Made by a program: the position numbers and the translations under genes. Source: Serratia marcescens (GTDB lineage: Bacteria; Pseudomonadota; Gammaproteobacteria; Enterobacterales; Enterobacteriaceae). Taken from it: a stretch of DNA of 64,000 nt. Shown here one piece after another: positions 37,878 through 50,218 of the stretch; position 1 is the stretch's first letter; the number at the start of each line of letters is the position of its first letter. The stretch covers positions 434,001 to 498,000 of the forward strand of contig NZ_JARVZZ010000001.1 of the NCBI RefSeq assembly GCF_029846115.1. The letters are read 5' to 3'. The notes beneath the pieces are model-generated. The model had not been told where the DNA came from, made no database searches, and worked only from the letters and a program-made list of their open reading frames with translations.

Positions 37878-38025
37878 GTTTTCGTGCCTTTCTCAGAGGT
37901 CGGTCATAATAAAAAGAGTCTAGAACAGTCCGCGCTGACGGCTCTCGGTTTTCGAACACCACAGATCTGCTACCCGGTTTCTGGTATGCTTGCGGCGCAT
38001 TGCTAACAAGAGGCTTCACGTTGTT

Positions 38026-40491
38026 ATGTCAGGTTGGCGTAAAATTTATTATAAAATATTGAATTTACCACTTAAATTGTTGGTAAGAAGTAAGGTCATC
38101 CCTTCAGATCCGGTTACCGAGCTAGGGTTGGATCCCTCACGGCCGATTCTGTATGTTTTACCTTACAATTCCAAGGCGGATTTGCTGACGCTGCGCACCC
38201 AGTGCCTGGCGCAGGATCTGCCCGATCCGCTCAACTCGCTGGAGATCGACGGCACCGTGCTGCCGAGCTACGTGTTCATTCACGACGGCCCGCGCGTGTT
38301 CCGCTATTACACCCCGAAAGAAGAGTCGGTAAAGCTGTTCCACGACTATCTGGATCTGCATCGCAGCAATCCGGATCTCGACATTCAGATGCTGCCGGTT
38401 TCGGTGATGTTCGGCCGCTCGCCGGGCCGCGAAGGCCACGGCACGCCGCACCTGCGTCTGTTGAATGGCGTGCAGAAATTCTTCGCCGTGCTGTGGCTCG
38501 GCCGCGACAGCTTCGTGCGTTTCTCCAACACCGTTTCGCTGCGCCGCATGGCCACCGAGCACGGCACGGATAAAACCATCGCGCAGAAACTGGCGCGCGT
38601 GGCGCGCATGCACTTCTCGCGTCAGCGCCTGGCCGCGGTAGGCCCGAGCCTGCCGGCCCGTCAGGATCTGTTCAACAAGCTGTTGGCGTCCAAAGCGATC
38701 GAAAAAGCGGTCGAGGACGAGGCCCGCAGCAAGAAGATCTCGCACGAGAAAGCCCAGCAGAACGCCATCGCGCTGATGGAAGAGATCGCCGCCGATTTCT
38801 CCTACGAAACCGTGCGCCTGTCCGACCGCGTGCTGAGCTGGACCTGGAACCGGTTGTATCAGGGCATCAACGTCACCAACGCCGAGCGCGTGCGCCAACT
38901 GGCGCAGGACGGCCACGAGATCGTCTACGTGCCCTGCCACCGCAGCCACATGGACTATCTGCTGCTGTCCTACGTGTTGTATCACCAGGGCCTGGTGCCG
39001 CCACACATCGCCGCCGGCATCAACCTCAACTTCTGGCCGGCCGGCCCGATCTTCCGTCGCCTGGGCGCGTTCTTCATCCGCCGCACCTTCAAGGGCAACA
39101 AGCTCTACTCGACGGTGTTCCGCGAATACCTCGGCGAGCTGTTCACCCGCGGTTACTCGGTGGAATACTTCGTGGAAGGCGGCCGTTCCCGCACCGGGCG
39201 CCTGCTGGAACCGAAGACCGGCACCCTGTCGATGACCATCCAGGCGATGCTGCGCGGCGGCACCCGTCCGATCACGCTGGTGCCGATCTACATCGGTTAC
39301 GAGCACGTGATGGAAGTGGGCACCTATGCCAAAGAGCTGCGTGGCGCCACCAAGGAAAAAGAGAGCCTGCTGCAAATGCTGCGCGGCCTGCGCAAGCTGC
39401 GCAATCTGGGCCAGGGTTACGTCAACTTCGGCGAACCGCTGCCATTGACGGCTTACCTCAACCAGAACGTGCCGCAGTGGCGCGAGTCGATCGATCCGAT
39501 CGAAGCCCAGCGCCCAAGCTGGCTGACGCCGACGGTCAACGATCTGGCCGGCCAGATCATGGTGCGTATCAACAACGCCGCCGCGGCCAACGCCATGAAC
39601 CTGTGTTCCACCGCGCTGCTGGCCTCGCGCCAGCGTTCGCTGACCCGCGAACAGCTGGTCGAACAGCTGGAGTGCTACCTGCAGCTGATGCGCAATGCGC
39701 CTTACGCGCGTGACGTCACCGTGCCGACGCAAACGCCGGACGAGCTGCTGGATCACGCGCTGAACATGAACAAGTTCGAGGTGGAAAAGGACAACATCGG
39801 CGACATCATCATCCTGCCGCGTGAGCAGGCGGTGCTGATGACCTATTACCGTAACAACATCCACCACCTGCTGGTGCTGCCGTCGCTGATCGCCAGCATC
39901 GTAATGCATCACCGCCGGGTGTCGCGCGCCGAGCTGCTGCGCCAAATCGGCATGATCTATCCGATGCTGAAAGCCGAGCTGTTCCTGCATAACGACAAGG
40001 AACAGCTGCCGGAGGTGCTGCGGCCGATGATTGACGAGCTGATCCGTCAACAGTTGATCTGCGACAAAGGCGACGAGCTGGTGCTGAACCCGGCGCGCAT
40101 TCGCCCGCTGCAGCTGCTGGCCGCCGGGGTGCGCGAAACCCTGCAACGCTACGCCATCACCATGTCGATCCTCAGCGCTAACCCGAGCATCAACCGCGGC
40201 GCGCTGGAGAAAGAGAGCCGCATCATGGCGCAACGTCTGTCGGTGCTGCACGGCATCAACGCGCCGGAGTTCTTCGACAAGGCGGTGTTCTCCACCCTGG
40301 TGGCGACGCTGCGCGAAGAAGGCTATATCAACGACAGCGGCGATGCGATCCGCGAGCACACCCTCGAGGTGTACAACATGCTGAGCGATCTGATCACGCC
40401 GGAAATCAAGCTGACCATCGAAAGCGTCAACATGCCGGAAGAGACCAACGTCCTGCCGCAGGCCGATGCGGAAGAAGAGCAAGACGAGTGA
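38026..40491 (+). CDS. plsB: Glycerol-3-phosphate 1-O-acyltransferase
   Basis: 821 residues (E. coli 807). The inner-membrane enzyme catalysing the first acylation of glycerol-3-phosphate in phospholipid synthesis. The catalytic HX4D motif is HRSHMD near residue 306; further acyltransferase blocks are [23 protein letters not shown] and LVPIYIGYE. The start at 38026 ([10 protein letters not shown]) matches E. coli; an in-frame start twelve codons earlier lies in the promoter region. The acidic tail ([14 protein letters not shown]) is longer than in E. coli. Confidence 0.97.
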   Translation: MSGWRKIYYKILNLPLKLLVRSKVIPSDPVTELGLDPSRPILYVLPYNSKADLLTLRTQCLAQDLPDPLNSLEIDGTVLPSYVFIHDGPRVFRYYTPKEESVKLFHDYLDLHRSNPDLDIQMLPVSVMFGRSPGREGHGTPHLRLLNGVQKFFAVLWLGRDSFVRFSNTVSLRRMATEHGTDKTIAQKLARVARMHFSRQRLAAVGPSLPARQDLFNKLLASKAIEKAVEDEARSKKISHEKAQQNAIALMEEIAADFSYETVRLSDRVLSWTWNRLYQGINVTNAERVRQLAQDGHEIVYVPCHRSHMDYLLLSYVLYHQGLVPPHIAAGINLNFWPAGPIFRRLGAFFIRRTFKGNKLYSTVFREYLGELFTRGYSVEYFVEGGRSRTGRLLEPKTGTLSMTIQAMLRGGTRPITLVPIYIGYEHVMEVGTYAKELRGATKEKESLLQMLRGLRKLRNLGQGYVNFGEPLPLTAYLNQNVPQWRESIDPIEAQRPSWLTPTVNDLAGQIMVRINNAAAANAMNLCSTALLASRQRSLTREQLVEQLECYLQLMRNAPYARDVTVPTQTPDELLDHALNMNKFEVEKDNIGDIIILPREQAVLMTYYRNNIHHLLVLPSLIASIVMHHRRVSRAELLRQIGMIYPMLKAELFLHNDKEQLPEVLRPMIDELIRQQLICDKGDELVLNPARIRPLQLLAAGVRETLQRYAITMSILSANPSINRGALEKESRIMAQRLSVLHGINAPEFFDKAVFSTLVATLREEGYINDSGDAIREHTLEVYNMLSDLITPEIKLTIESVNMPEETNVLPQADAEEEQDE

Positions 40492-40516
40492 TTTCACCCG
40501 GCGCGGAAATACAAAA

Positions 40517-40534
40517 GGCACCCCACGGGGTGCC
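40517..40534. terminator. Bidirectional terminator between plsB and ubiA
   Basis: GGCACCCC / GGGGTGCC stem with a two-base centre, AAAA before and TTTTTT after. Confidence 0.88.
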
Positions 40535-40557
40535 TTTTTTCTTGCGAAGAGGAATCG

Positions 40558-41418
40558 TTACGCCGGCAGATAGCTCAGCGCGATGCCGATAAATACCACC
40601 AGCCCGACATAGTTGTTCTGCAGGAAGGCCTTGAAACAGGCCTCGCGCTCGCGGCCGGCGATCTGTTTCTGCTGGTGAATGAACAGCGCGCCCGCCAGCA
40701 GCAGCGACCAGTAAAACGCCCCGCCGAGCTGCGCCAGATAACCGACCCACACCAGCAGCAGCAGCGTCGCGAACTGCAGCAACCCGACGATCAGCTTGTC
40801 ATAACGGCCGAACAGGATAGCGGTGGATTTGATGCCGATCTTCAGGTCATCGTCACGATCGACCATCGCATACAGCGTGTCGTAGGCCACCGTCCAGCAG
40901 ATGTTGGCCAGCAGCAGCAGCCAGCAGCTGAGCGGCAGCGATTCGCTGACCGCCGCATAACCCATCGGAATGCCCCAGCCGAACGCGGCGCCCAGCACGA
41001 ACTGCGGCAGGTTGGTCACCCGCTTCATGAACGGATACATCCAGGCCAGCGCCAGCGCCGCCAGCGACAGCCAGATGGTCATCGCATTGAGCGTCAACAC
41101 CAGGCAGAACGAGATCAGCACCAGCACCACGAACAGCACCTTGGCCTCTTTCGCGCTCACCCGGCCGCTCGGCATCGGCCGCCCGGCGGTGCGTTTCACG
41201 TAGCCGTCCACCGCGCGATCGGCGTAGTCATTCACTACGCAGCCGGCGGCGCGCATCAGGAACACGCCGAGCACGAACACCAACAAAATCGACAGCGGCG
41301 GCACGCCTTTCCCGGCCAGCCACAGCGCCCACAGCGTCGGCCACAGCAGCAACAGCGTGCCGATCGGTTTATCAATGCGCATCAAATGGCTGTAAGCCCG
41401 CCATTTACTTTGAGTCAC
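40558..41418 (-). CDS. ubiA: 4-hydroxybenzoate octaprenyltransferase
   Basis: 286 residues, integral membrane prenyltransferase that joins the octaprenyl chain to 4-hydroxybenzoate in ubiquinone synthesis. The two Mg-diphosphate motifs are NDYADRAVD near 68 and DRDDDLKIG near 190. I chose the GTG at 41418 because GGAGG is six bases upstream. A TTG four codons earlier would align residue for residue with the E. coli N-terminus but has no Shine-Dalgarno sequence. Second gene of ubiCA. Confidence 0.95.
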   Translation of the reverse strand: MTQSKWRAYSHLMRIDKPIGTLLLLWPTLWALWLAGKGVPPLSILLVFVLGVFLMRAAGCVVNDYADRAVDGYVKRTAGRPMPSGRVSAKEAKVLFVVLVLISFCLVLTLNAMTIWLSLAALALAWMYPFMKRVTNLPQFVLGAAFGWGIPMGYAAVSESLPLSCWLLLLANICWTVAYDTLYAMVDRDDDLKIGIKSTAILFGRYDKLIVGLLQFATLLLLVWVGYLAQLGGAFYWSLLLAGALFIHQQKQIAGREREACFKAFLQNNYVGLVVFIGIALSYLPA

Positions 41419-41447
41419 GCTTCCCTCCAAGGTCTTGCTCTCCTCTC

Positions 41448-41963
41448 TTATGCAGGAACCGCTGAATACAGCGGTGAAGCCGGTAAAAACAGTTCGGTCA
41501 GCAACAGCGGTTTGCCCGCCAGCCGCAGCCGTGAACGGCGCGCCCACAGCGCGTCCTGTCGGCCGATATGGATATAGTCGCGGGTCAGCTCGCCGCTGCT
41601 GAACAGGTAGCGCCCCAGCGGCAGCGTGCCCAGATCCACCAGCGCCTGGTCGGGGCCGGTCAGCGTATTTTCCGGGATCACCGTGCGCCCCAGCAGCCAG
41701 GGCTGGTTGTCGCCCAGCAGCACCACTTCGCGCAGCCAATAGCGTGGGCTGTCGGGCAGGTGATTCGCCTCATCGCCCAACGCCTCGCGCGTGACGAAAC
41801 ATTCGCGCTGCGGTTCGACGCGCACCTGGGCGCAATGGCGTTCAAATCGGCGGGTCATGGAGCCTAACTCCATCAGCCAGTCGCTGACGGCGGCGGGCGC
41901 CGGAGGATCCTGTTCGGACAACCACTCCAGCGGCGGCAGGATGGAATCCCTGATGCCAGACAT
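41448..41963 (-). CDS. ubiC: Chorismate lyase UbiC
   Basis: 171 residues (E. coli 165). It splits chorismate into 4-hydroxybenzoate and pyruvate, the entry to ubiquinone synthesis. Family blocks: [19 protein letters not shown]-like [22 protein letters not shown] with the product-binding Arg, and [16 protein letters not shown] near the C-terminus. GAGGAG precedes ATG 41963. Operon with ubiA, 29 bp apart. Confidence 0.95.
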   Translation of the reverse strand: MSGIRDSILPPLEWLSEQDPPAPAAVSDWLMELGSMTRRFERHCAQVRVEPQRECFVTREALGDEANHLPDSPRYWLREVVLLGDNQPWLLGRTVIPENTLTGPDQALVDLGTLPLGRYLFSSGELTRDYIHIGRQDALWARRSRLRLAGKPLLLTELFLPASPLYSAVPA

Positions 41964-42355
41964 TGCTTTACTCCTCGCCTGAGCCGCGACCGGTACGGCG
42001 CGACAGACGATACAAACTGTTAACAGGCCCCCATTGTAGCGCAGAAATACGAAAGCGGCAGGCTGATTCGTGGCGAAAACGGCGGTGGCTTCCGCCGGAA
42101 AAACCGGGCTCCTGTCATCTTTTTGCCATCCGCGTTCTCTATCTTCGTTCCCCGACACGATGCCGATTCTGTGATCGCCTGCAAAGTTTCATCTTTGTCG
42201 CGTTGTTTTATCTACGCGCGTAGATACTCTGACACCGCAGCGTTGAATCGCCATGCGTCCGACATCATTTGTCGGCACACCTTTGTTGCCGGCACCAGGG
42301 AAACCATCTTTAACCGCGTCCCTCAAGGCGCAGCACAAAAGAGGATAGCACTGCC
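41964..42355. other. ubiC - transporter divergent regulatory region
   Basis: 392 bp with no gene. It must hold the ubiC promoter and the promoter of the transporter cassette. Its most prominent element is the 18-nt perfect palindrome described separately. The rest shows nothing I can identify. Confidence 0.5.
42209..42226. promoter_or_regulatory. Perfect palindrome, likely operator of the LacI-type regulator
   Basis: TATCTACGCGCGTAGATA, an 18-nt perfect palindrome with a central CG as in LacI-family operators, 130 bp before the transporter ATG. The adjacent cassette encodes a LacI-type regulator. Confidence 0.6.
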
Positions 42356-43735
42356 ATGAGCGAAACAACGCTTGCCACTCCACAGACCGCCGACACGCTG
42401 GCGGCCGATGAACGCCTGGCAACCAAAGAGGGGCGCAGCCAATTTTGGCGCGCCACCTTCTCCTGCTGGCTCGGCACCGCCATGGAATACGTCGATTTCG
42501 CGCTGTACGGCCTGGCGGCCGGCATGGTGTTCGGCGACGTGTTCTTCCCCGAGGCCACGCCGCTGGTCGCCCTGCTGGCCAGCTTCGCCACCTACTCCGT
42601 CGGCTTCATCGCGCGGCCGATCGGGGCGCTGGTGTTCGGCTGGATCGGCGATCGCAAAGGCCGCCGCGTGGTGCTGATCACCACCGTGGCGCTGATGGGC
42701 ATTTCCACCACGCTGATCGGCCTGATCCCGTCCTATGCGCAAATCGGCGTTTGGGCGCCCACCTGCCTGGTGATCCTGCGCTTTGCGCAGGGGTTCGGCG
42801 CCGGCGCAGAGCTGTCCGGCGGCGCGGTGATGCTGGCGGAATACGCGCCGGCCAAACGGCGCGGACTGGTAGCGTCGATCATCGCCATCGGCTCCAACAG
42901 CGGCACCCTACTGGCATCGCTGGTATGGCTGCTGGTGCTGCAGCTCGACAAAGAAGACCTGATGAGCTGGGGCTGGCGCATTCCGTTCCTCGCCAGCATT
43001 CTGATCGCCGGCGTGGCGCTCTATCTGCGCCGCCACGTGCGGGAAACGCCGGTCTTCGAGCGCGAGCTGCAGCAAAACCACCAGCGCATGCTGGACGCCG
43101 CCCAGGCCGCACCGGATACGCGCAGCTACCTGCAGCGCACCAAAGCGTTCTGGGTGATGCTCGGCCTGCGCATCGGCGAGAACGGCCCTTCCTACCTGTG
43201 CCAGGGCTTTATTGTCGGCTACGTCGCCAAGGTGCTGATGGTCGATAAATCGGTGCCGGCGCTGGCGGTGCTGATCGCCTCGCTGTGCGGTTTTCTGGTG
43301 ATCCCACTGGCCGGTTGGCTGTCCGATCGCTTCGGCCGCCGCGTCACCTACCGCGGGTTCTGCCTGCTGCTGGTGCTGTACGCCTTCCCGGCGTTCTGGC
43401 TGCTCGACAGCCGTGAACCGGCGATCGTCATCTCGGTGATCGTGGTCGGCATGTGCATCGCGTCGCTGGGGATCTTCGGCGTGCAGGCGGCCTACGGCGT
43501 CGAACTGTTCGGCGTGAAGAACCGCTACTCCAAAATGGCGTTCGCCAAGGAGCTCGGTTCAATCCTCTCCGGCGGCACCGCGCCGCTGATCGCCACCGCG
43601 CTGCTGTCCGGTTTCGGTCACTGGTGGCCTGTCGCCTGCTATTTTGTTGTAATGGCGGCCATCGGCTTAATCACCACCTTCTTTGCTCCCGAAACCCGCG
43701 GCCGCGATCTCAACCTGCCGCAGGATGCCGCGTAG
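42356..43735 (+). CDS. MFS transporter, metabolite:H+ symporter (MHS) family
   Basis: 459 residues, twelve membrane helices. MHS-subfamily hallmarks: FSCWLGTAMEYVDFALYG in helix 1, GWIGDRKGRR (motif A) near 97, and RFAQGFGAGAELSGGAVMLAEYAP in helix 4, as in ProP, ShiA and KgtP. The substrate cannot be read from sequence. The downstream LacI regulator and nucleoside hydrolase suggest a nucleoside or related ribosyl compound (inference). First gene of the three-gene cassette. Confidence 0.87.
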   Translation: MSETTLATPQTADTLAADERLATKEGRSQFWRATFSCWLGTAMEYVDFALYGLAAGMVFGDVFFPEATPLVALLASFATYSVGFIARPIGALVFGWIGDRKGRRVVLITTVALMGISTTLIGLIPSYAQIGVWAPTCLVILRFAQGFGAGAELSGGAVMLAEYAPAKRRGLVASIIAIGSNSGTLLASLVWLLVLQLDKEDLMSWGWRIPFLASILIAGVALYLRRHVRETPVFERELQQNHQRMLDAAQAAPDTRSYLQRTKAFWVMLGLRIGENGPSYLCQGFIVGYVAKVLMVDKSVPALAVLIASLCGFLVIPLAGWLSDRFGRRVTYRGFCLLLVLYAFPAFWLLDSREPAIVISVIVVGMCIASLGIFGVQAAYGVELFGVKNRYSKMAFAKELGSILSGGTAPLIATALLSGFGHWWPVACYFVVMAAIGLITTFFAPETRGRDLNLPQDAA

Positions 43736-43759
43736 CGAGAAGGCGAACAGGACCTCAAT

Positions 43760-44761
43760 GTGGATAATCACTCCGCGCGACGCGTTACCCGCGCCGACGT
43801 GGCCCGCGTAGCGGGCACCTCCGTCGCCGTGGTCAGCTATGTGATCAACAACGGCCCGCGCCCGGTGGCGGAAGCCACCCGGCTGCGCGTGCTGGCGGCG
43901 ATCGAGCAGACCGGCTACCGGCCGAACGACATCGCGCGGGCGCTGGCCTCCGGCAGCACGCAAACCTACGGGCTGGTGGTGCCGGATATTTCCAACCCGT
44001 TCTTCGCCACCCTGGCGCGGGCGCTGCAGCAGGAAGCCTTCAGCCGCGGCCGCGTGCTGCTGCTGGGCGATGCCGGCGACGATCGTCAGCGCGAGTATGA
44101 GCTTATCAACAACCTGCTGCGCCGCCAGGTCGACGGCCTGCTGTACACCAGCGTCGATCGCCACCCGTGGTTCGATCTGATCCGCGCCTCCGGCACGCCC
44201 TGCGTAATGATAGACACCATCGACAGCCAGGCCGGCGTCTGCGCCATTCGCGTCGACGAGCGCGACGCCGCCTGCCAGGCAACCCGCCATCTGCTGCAGC
44301 ACGGCTATCGCGACATCGGCATTTTTATCGGCCCGCTGACCATGCTCAACGCGCAGGATCGCCTGAACGGCTGGCGCGATGCGCTGCTGGAGGCGGGCAT
44401 CGCGCCGCGCGACGAGTGGATTTTCGAAGTGCCCTACACCCGCCAGGGCGGTTACCAGGCCACCCAGCGTCTGGTGCAGGGCCCGCGCCCGCGCGCCGTT
44501 TTCACCTCCAACGAGCAGCAGGCGCTCGGCTGCCTGTCGGCGTTGGCGGAGCATGGGCTGCGCGCGCCGGACGATCTGGCGCTGATCTGTTTTAACGGCA
44601 CGCAGCAATCCGAATTCAGCGTGCCGCCGCTCAGCGCGGTCGAGCAGCCGATCGACGCCATGGCCAAGCGGGCCATCGCCATGCTGGCCGCCGGTGCCGC
44701 GCCCGCCGAGCTGCATGAATTCGCTTTTCAACTGCGCATGCGCCGTTCGTGCGGCTGTTAG
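43760..44761 (+). CDS. LacI/GalR-family transcriptional regulator
   Basis: 333 residues. The N-terminal helix-turn-helix TRADVARVAGTSVAVVSYVINN and hinge (GYRPNDIARALASGST) are followed by a periplasmic-binding-like ligand domain (GLVVPDISNPFFATLAR ... DDLALICFNGTQQSEF). It begins at GTG 43760 with AGGA eight bases before, 24 bp after the transporter stop. It probably binds the palindrome at 42209-42226 and responds to a nucleoside or ribose-like ligand (inference). Confidence 0.9.
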   Translation: MDNHSARRVTRADVARVAGTSVAVVSYVINNGPRPVAEATRLRVLAAIEQTGYRPNDIARALASGSTQTYGLVVPDISNPFFATLARALQQEAFSRGRVLLLGDAGDDRQREYELINNLLRRQVDGLLYTSVDRHPWFDLIRASGTPCVMIDTIDSQAGVCAIRVDERDAACQATRHLLQHGYRDIGIFIGPLTMLNAQDRLNGWRDALLEAGIAPRDEWIFEVPYTRQGGYQATQRLVQGPRPRAVFTSNEQQALGCLSALAEHGLRAPDDLALICFNGTQQSEFSVPPLSAVEQPIDAMAKRAIAMLAAGAAPAELHEFAFQLRMRRSCGC

Positions 44762-44783
44762 CGGTTTTTCAGGACACCTTACT

Positions 44784-45767
44784 ATGCGTTTAATCATTGA
44801 TTGCGATCCCGGCAACGGGGTTCCCGGCGCCAACGTCGACGACGGCCTGGCGCTGGCCCTGGCGCTGGCGGCCAAACCGCAGCTACAGCTGGAGCTGATC
44901 AGCATCGTGGCCGGCAACACCCCGCGTGAAGTGGGCTTCGCCGTCGCCACCGACTTGCTGACGCAGAGCGGCTATCAGGTGCCGGTCGCCCTCGGCGCGG
45001 CGCGCGCCCTGAGCGAGCCGCCGGAGCCGTGGCGCGCCCATCTGGACCGCCCGATCGCCGATCCAAAGCTGGCGGCGCTGTGGCGTGACCTGCCCGCGCC
45101 CCCGCTGGCCAACGCGCCCGCACCGGACGCCGCCATCGCCATCGGCGAACTGATCTGCCGGCATCCCGGCGAGATCACGCTGGCGGCGATCGGCCCGCTG
45201 ACCAACGTTGCGCACGCCATGCAGCTTTACCCGCAGATGGCGCAGGCGGTGAAAGAGATCGTGATCATGGGGGGCGTGTTCAACGTCGACGGGTACATCA
45301 AGGACACCAATTTCGGTTTGGATCCGGAAGCGGCGCGGCTGGTGTTGAACAGCGGCGCCGCTATCACGCTGGCACCGCTGGACGTCACTACCCAGACCAT
45401 GCTGACCCAGACGGATCTGGCCGCGTTGACCCAGCCGGATACCCCGCTGTGCCGCTATTTGCGCGCCACCACGCAGCCGTGGATCGACTATTCACGCCAT
45501 ACGCGGCACCTGCCGGGCTGCTGGATCCATGATGCGCTGGTGATCGCCTGGCTGCTGGCGCCGCAGCTGGTCACGACCGAGATGTTCCATGTAGATGTGG
45601 CGCTGGAAGGGGCGTTGACGCGCGGCAGTTCACGCCGCTGGCGGCCGGACGGTCTGCGCCTGACGGTCGGCATGCCGGCGCCGCAGGGCAAGCCGGTGCG
45701 CGTCATGCAGCAGGTGGGCAACGCTCGTCTGTTGGCGTTGATCGGCGCAACGCTGGCCCGCGGATGA
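44784..45767 (+). CDS. Nucleoside hydrolase (IunH-like)
   Basis: 327 residues. It hydrolyses the N-glycosidic bond of ribonucleosides, releasing base and ribose. The calcium-binding N-terminus reads DCDPGNGVPGANVDDG: the usual DxDPGxDD aspartates are all present but separated by a seven-residue insertion. GPLTNVAHAM and IVIMGGVFNVDG are the family's substrate and metal loops, and the late HDALVIAWLL carries the C-terminal metal and base ligands. It starts at ATG 44784 with AGGA upstream, 22 bp after the regulator stop. The base preference is unknown. Confidence 0.87.
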   Translation: MRLIIDCDPGNGVPGANVDDGLALALALAAKPQLQLELISIVAGNTPREVGFAVATDLLTQSGYQVPVALGAARALSEPPEPWRAHLDRPIADPKLAALWRDLPAPPLANAPAPDAAIAIGELICRHPGEITLAAIGPLTNVAHAMQLYPQMAQAVKEIVIMGGVFNVDGYIKDTNFGLDPEAARLVLNSGAAITLAPLDVTTQTMLTQTDLAALTQPDTPLCRYLRATTQPWIDYSRHTRHLPGCWIHDALVIAWLLAPQLVTTEMFHVDVALEGALTRGSSRRWRPDGLRLTVGMPAPQGKPVRVMQQVGNARLLALIGATLARG

Positions 45768-45772
45768 AAAAA

Positions 45773-45790
45773 GGTGCGCCAAAGCGCACC
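45773..45790 (-). terminator. Terminator of the malK-lamB-malM operon
   Basis: GGTGCGC / GCGCACC stem, CAAA loop, followed by TTTTTT on the minus strand. It lies just after the nucleoside hydrolase stop and also ends that transcript's region. Confidence 0.85.
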
Positions 45791-45822
45791 AATCATCGAG
45801 CCAGCATCGGCAGCGCCGGGTA

Positions 45823-46722
45823 TTACCCCTTGCCTTTAACGCTGCTGATAAACGTTTTACGCGCGGTGGTCGAGCCCAGTTTCTCGGCCTCATTCATCAG
45901 TTTCAGCGCCTTGTCGATATCGCCCGCCTTCACCGCCTGCTTGATGCCGTTATTGAAGTAGCTTTCGGTATCGTTGAGCATCGGCTCCGCCGGTTTCTCC
46001 GGTGCCTGTGCCGCCACGGCGGCCGGTGCGGTCGAGCCCACCACCACCGGCGCCACGGTCGGCGCAGGCTGCAGCATGCCGATCATCACGTTGCCGGTGC
46101 CCTGTTCCGCGGTGACCTTAAGCTTCAGCGTGCCGGTCGTCGCGTGGCCGGCGATCGGATCCGGGATATCCGGCACCGCGTTACCCACGCCCTGCGCATA
46201 GGCCTTGGCCGGATTGGTCAGCTGCGTGGTTTTCGCCAAGTCCTGACGGGTGGTGTACACCAGCAGGTAAATCTGTTTTTGACCGAGCGCCGGCGTCAGT
46301 TTCAGCGTGCCTTCGAGGCGATCGGAGGACATCGCCCCCGGTGGCTGATACGGGAAGTAGCTGCTCGGGTAATACGCCGCCGGGCGCAGATGCTCGTCCA
46401 GCACCAGCACGCTCGGCGCATACAGCGAATTGTTTTTAGCGAGGCTGCTCAGCGTCACTTCCAGCGAGCCGCGATCGGCCGGCAGCGTATAGGCGGCGAT
46501 CGCCCCCTGAATCTCGCCCTGATTGAGCTGCGGGCTGACGGCGTCGAGCTTCACCTCTTGCGACACCGGCGGCTGCAGCGGCTGCCACGGCAGGCTTTGC
46601 AGCGTGGCGGCGCTGATGGCCGGCGCGACGGAAACGTTGGCCGGCGTGTCGGCGTTGGCCGCCAAAGGCGCGCAGACGGTCAGCGCCAGCGACAGGCAGA
46701 GTGACAGCAGATTCTTTTTCAT
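45823..46722 (-). CDS. malM: Maltose operon periplasmic protein MalM
   Basis: 299 residues (E. coli 306) with a signal peptide of about 24 residues. The body has the MalM pattern: LPWQPLQPPVSQEVKLD, RGSLEVTLSSL, VLVLDEHLRPAAYYPSSYF, and a helical C-terminus after an Ala/Pro-rich linker. Its role is not fully known, though it is maltose-regulated. It is the last gene of the operon. Confidence 0.95.
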   Translation of the reverse strand: MKKNLLSLCLSLALTVCAPLAANADTPANVSVAPAISAATLQSLPWQPLQPPVSQEVKLDAVSPQLNQGEIQGAIAAYTLPADRGSLEVTLSSLAKNNSLYAPSVLVLDEHLRPAAYYPSSYFPYQPPGAMSSDRLEGTLKLTPALGQKQIYLLVYTTRQDLAKTTQLTNPAKAYAQGVGNAVPDIPDPIAGHATTGTLKLKVTAEQGTGNVMIGMLQPAPTVAPVVVGSTAPAAVAAQAPEKPAEPMLNDTESYFNNGIKQAVKAGDIDKALKLMNEAEKLGSTTARKTFISSVKGKG

Positions 46723-46740
46723 CGTTATATCCTCTTTCAG

Positions 46741-46777
46741 CGCCGCGGCGGATCAGGCAAGAGATCCGGCCGCGGCG
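46741..46777 (-). repeat. Stable hairpin between lamB and malM
   Basis: CGCCGCGGCGGATC faces GATCCGGCCGCGGCG with one bulged base and an 8-nt loop. E. coli has REP sequences in the same gap; this may likewise protect lamB mRNA from 3' decay. Confidence 0.6.
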
Positions 46778-46822
46778 AATGCGGTTGGGGGAGAGCCGAT
46801 AGCCCTCCCCGTCCTGTCGTCG

Positions 46823-49246
<2,424 letters not shown>

Positions 49247-49254
<8 letters not shown>

Positions 49255-50218
49255 GCGTTACTCCCCTGCTTTCGCAGTTAACATGTCGTGTGAAAATGGC
49301 GGAGGCAAAGCCCGCCAAAACCCATTGATGACCCTCTTGCTGCGCGCCGTGCTGCCATGCCAACGGCAAGGTCGCCTCAGACGGCGCGGCCGCCTGAGTA
49401 TAAGGCTGCAGGTTTATCAGCGCTTCAAGGCATTGATCCTGATGGGTAATAAGTAAGCGCACCACGCCGTCCCGCTGGCTGACCGCGTTCAATTCGCCGC
49501 GCTGGATGAGCGGTGAACGGCGCAGGGCCAACAGCGCCTGGCAGTAACGTAAGGTGGAGTGGCTGTCGTGCTGTTGGCGGCTGATGGCCAGCGCACGGTG
49601 TTCGATCGCCACCTGCTGATACCAGCTGATTTCGCCGGCGGTGACCTGTTCGGGGGCCTCATGCCACGGCATCGGCGTTTGCGCGCCGCGCGGATCTTGC
49701 AGGCCGGCGGCATGTGGCAGCCCCAGCTCTTCGCCCTGATACAGGCAGATCGGCGCCGGCAACATCGCCAGCAGCGTCAGAAAGGCGGCGGCGGAGCGCA
49801 AATCGCCCTGCCCCCAGCGGCTGACCACTCTTGGCTGATCGGCGTCCCCGGTGCTCCACAGGCTGTCCGCCAACGTGGCGCGGCGGGCGTGCAGCACCGC
49901 CACCAGCTTCTCTACGCTAAACGGCATCACGTCCAGCGCCAATGCGCCGTGGGCGAACCGCTGCGGCGCGACGGCATTGCGAACGCGGTTGGCTTCATCG
50001 GCGTACCACAGCGTCAGCCCTTCGCCCGTCACCGTCGCCTCGGCCTCCGGCGCCAGCATCTGCGGCAGCAACAGGCCGTCGATCGACAGCGCTTTCAGGT
50101 ACGGCAGCGCCGCCAGCATGCCGTGCGCGTCGCCCACGCCGTCCCCGTTTCCGTCACGGAAACTGGCCGGATGGATCCGGTACAGGGTGGGCTGAGTGGC
50201 GATAGGCATTGACGACAT
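49247..50218 (-). CDS. Degenerate GH13 (alpha-amylase-fold) protein at head of malK operon
   Basis: 323 residues against about 550 for GH13 alpha-glucosidases. The beginning matches the first beta-strands of the barrel ([31 protein letters not shown]). The chain then jumps to the late part ([37 protein letters not shown]) and a C-terminal beta domain. About 200 residues carrying the catalytic nucleophile Asp and acid/base Glu are missing, and the His of the usual NHD motif is Ala. It is open throughout, with neighbour-like codon use, and overlaps malK by 8 bp, so it is probably an expressed pseudo-enzyme rather than decayed debris. I chose ATG 50218 (50209 is possible); an ATG at 50296 lies inside a MalT-like site. 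Confidence 0.8.

Noticed and set aside
38158..40521. A 787-residue minus-strand open frame
   Set aside because: It is antisense to plsB and has no protein-like motif pattern.
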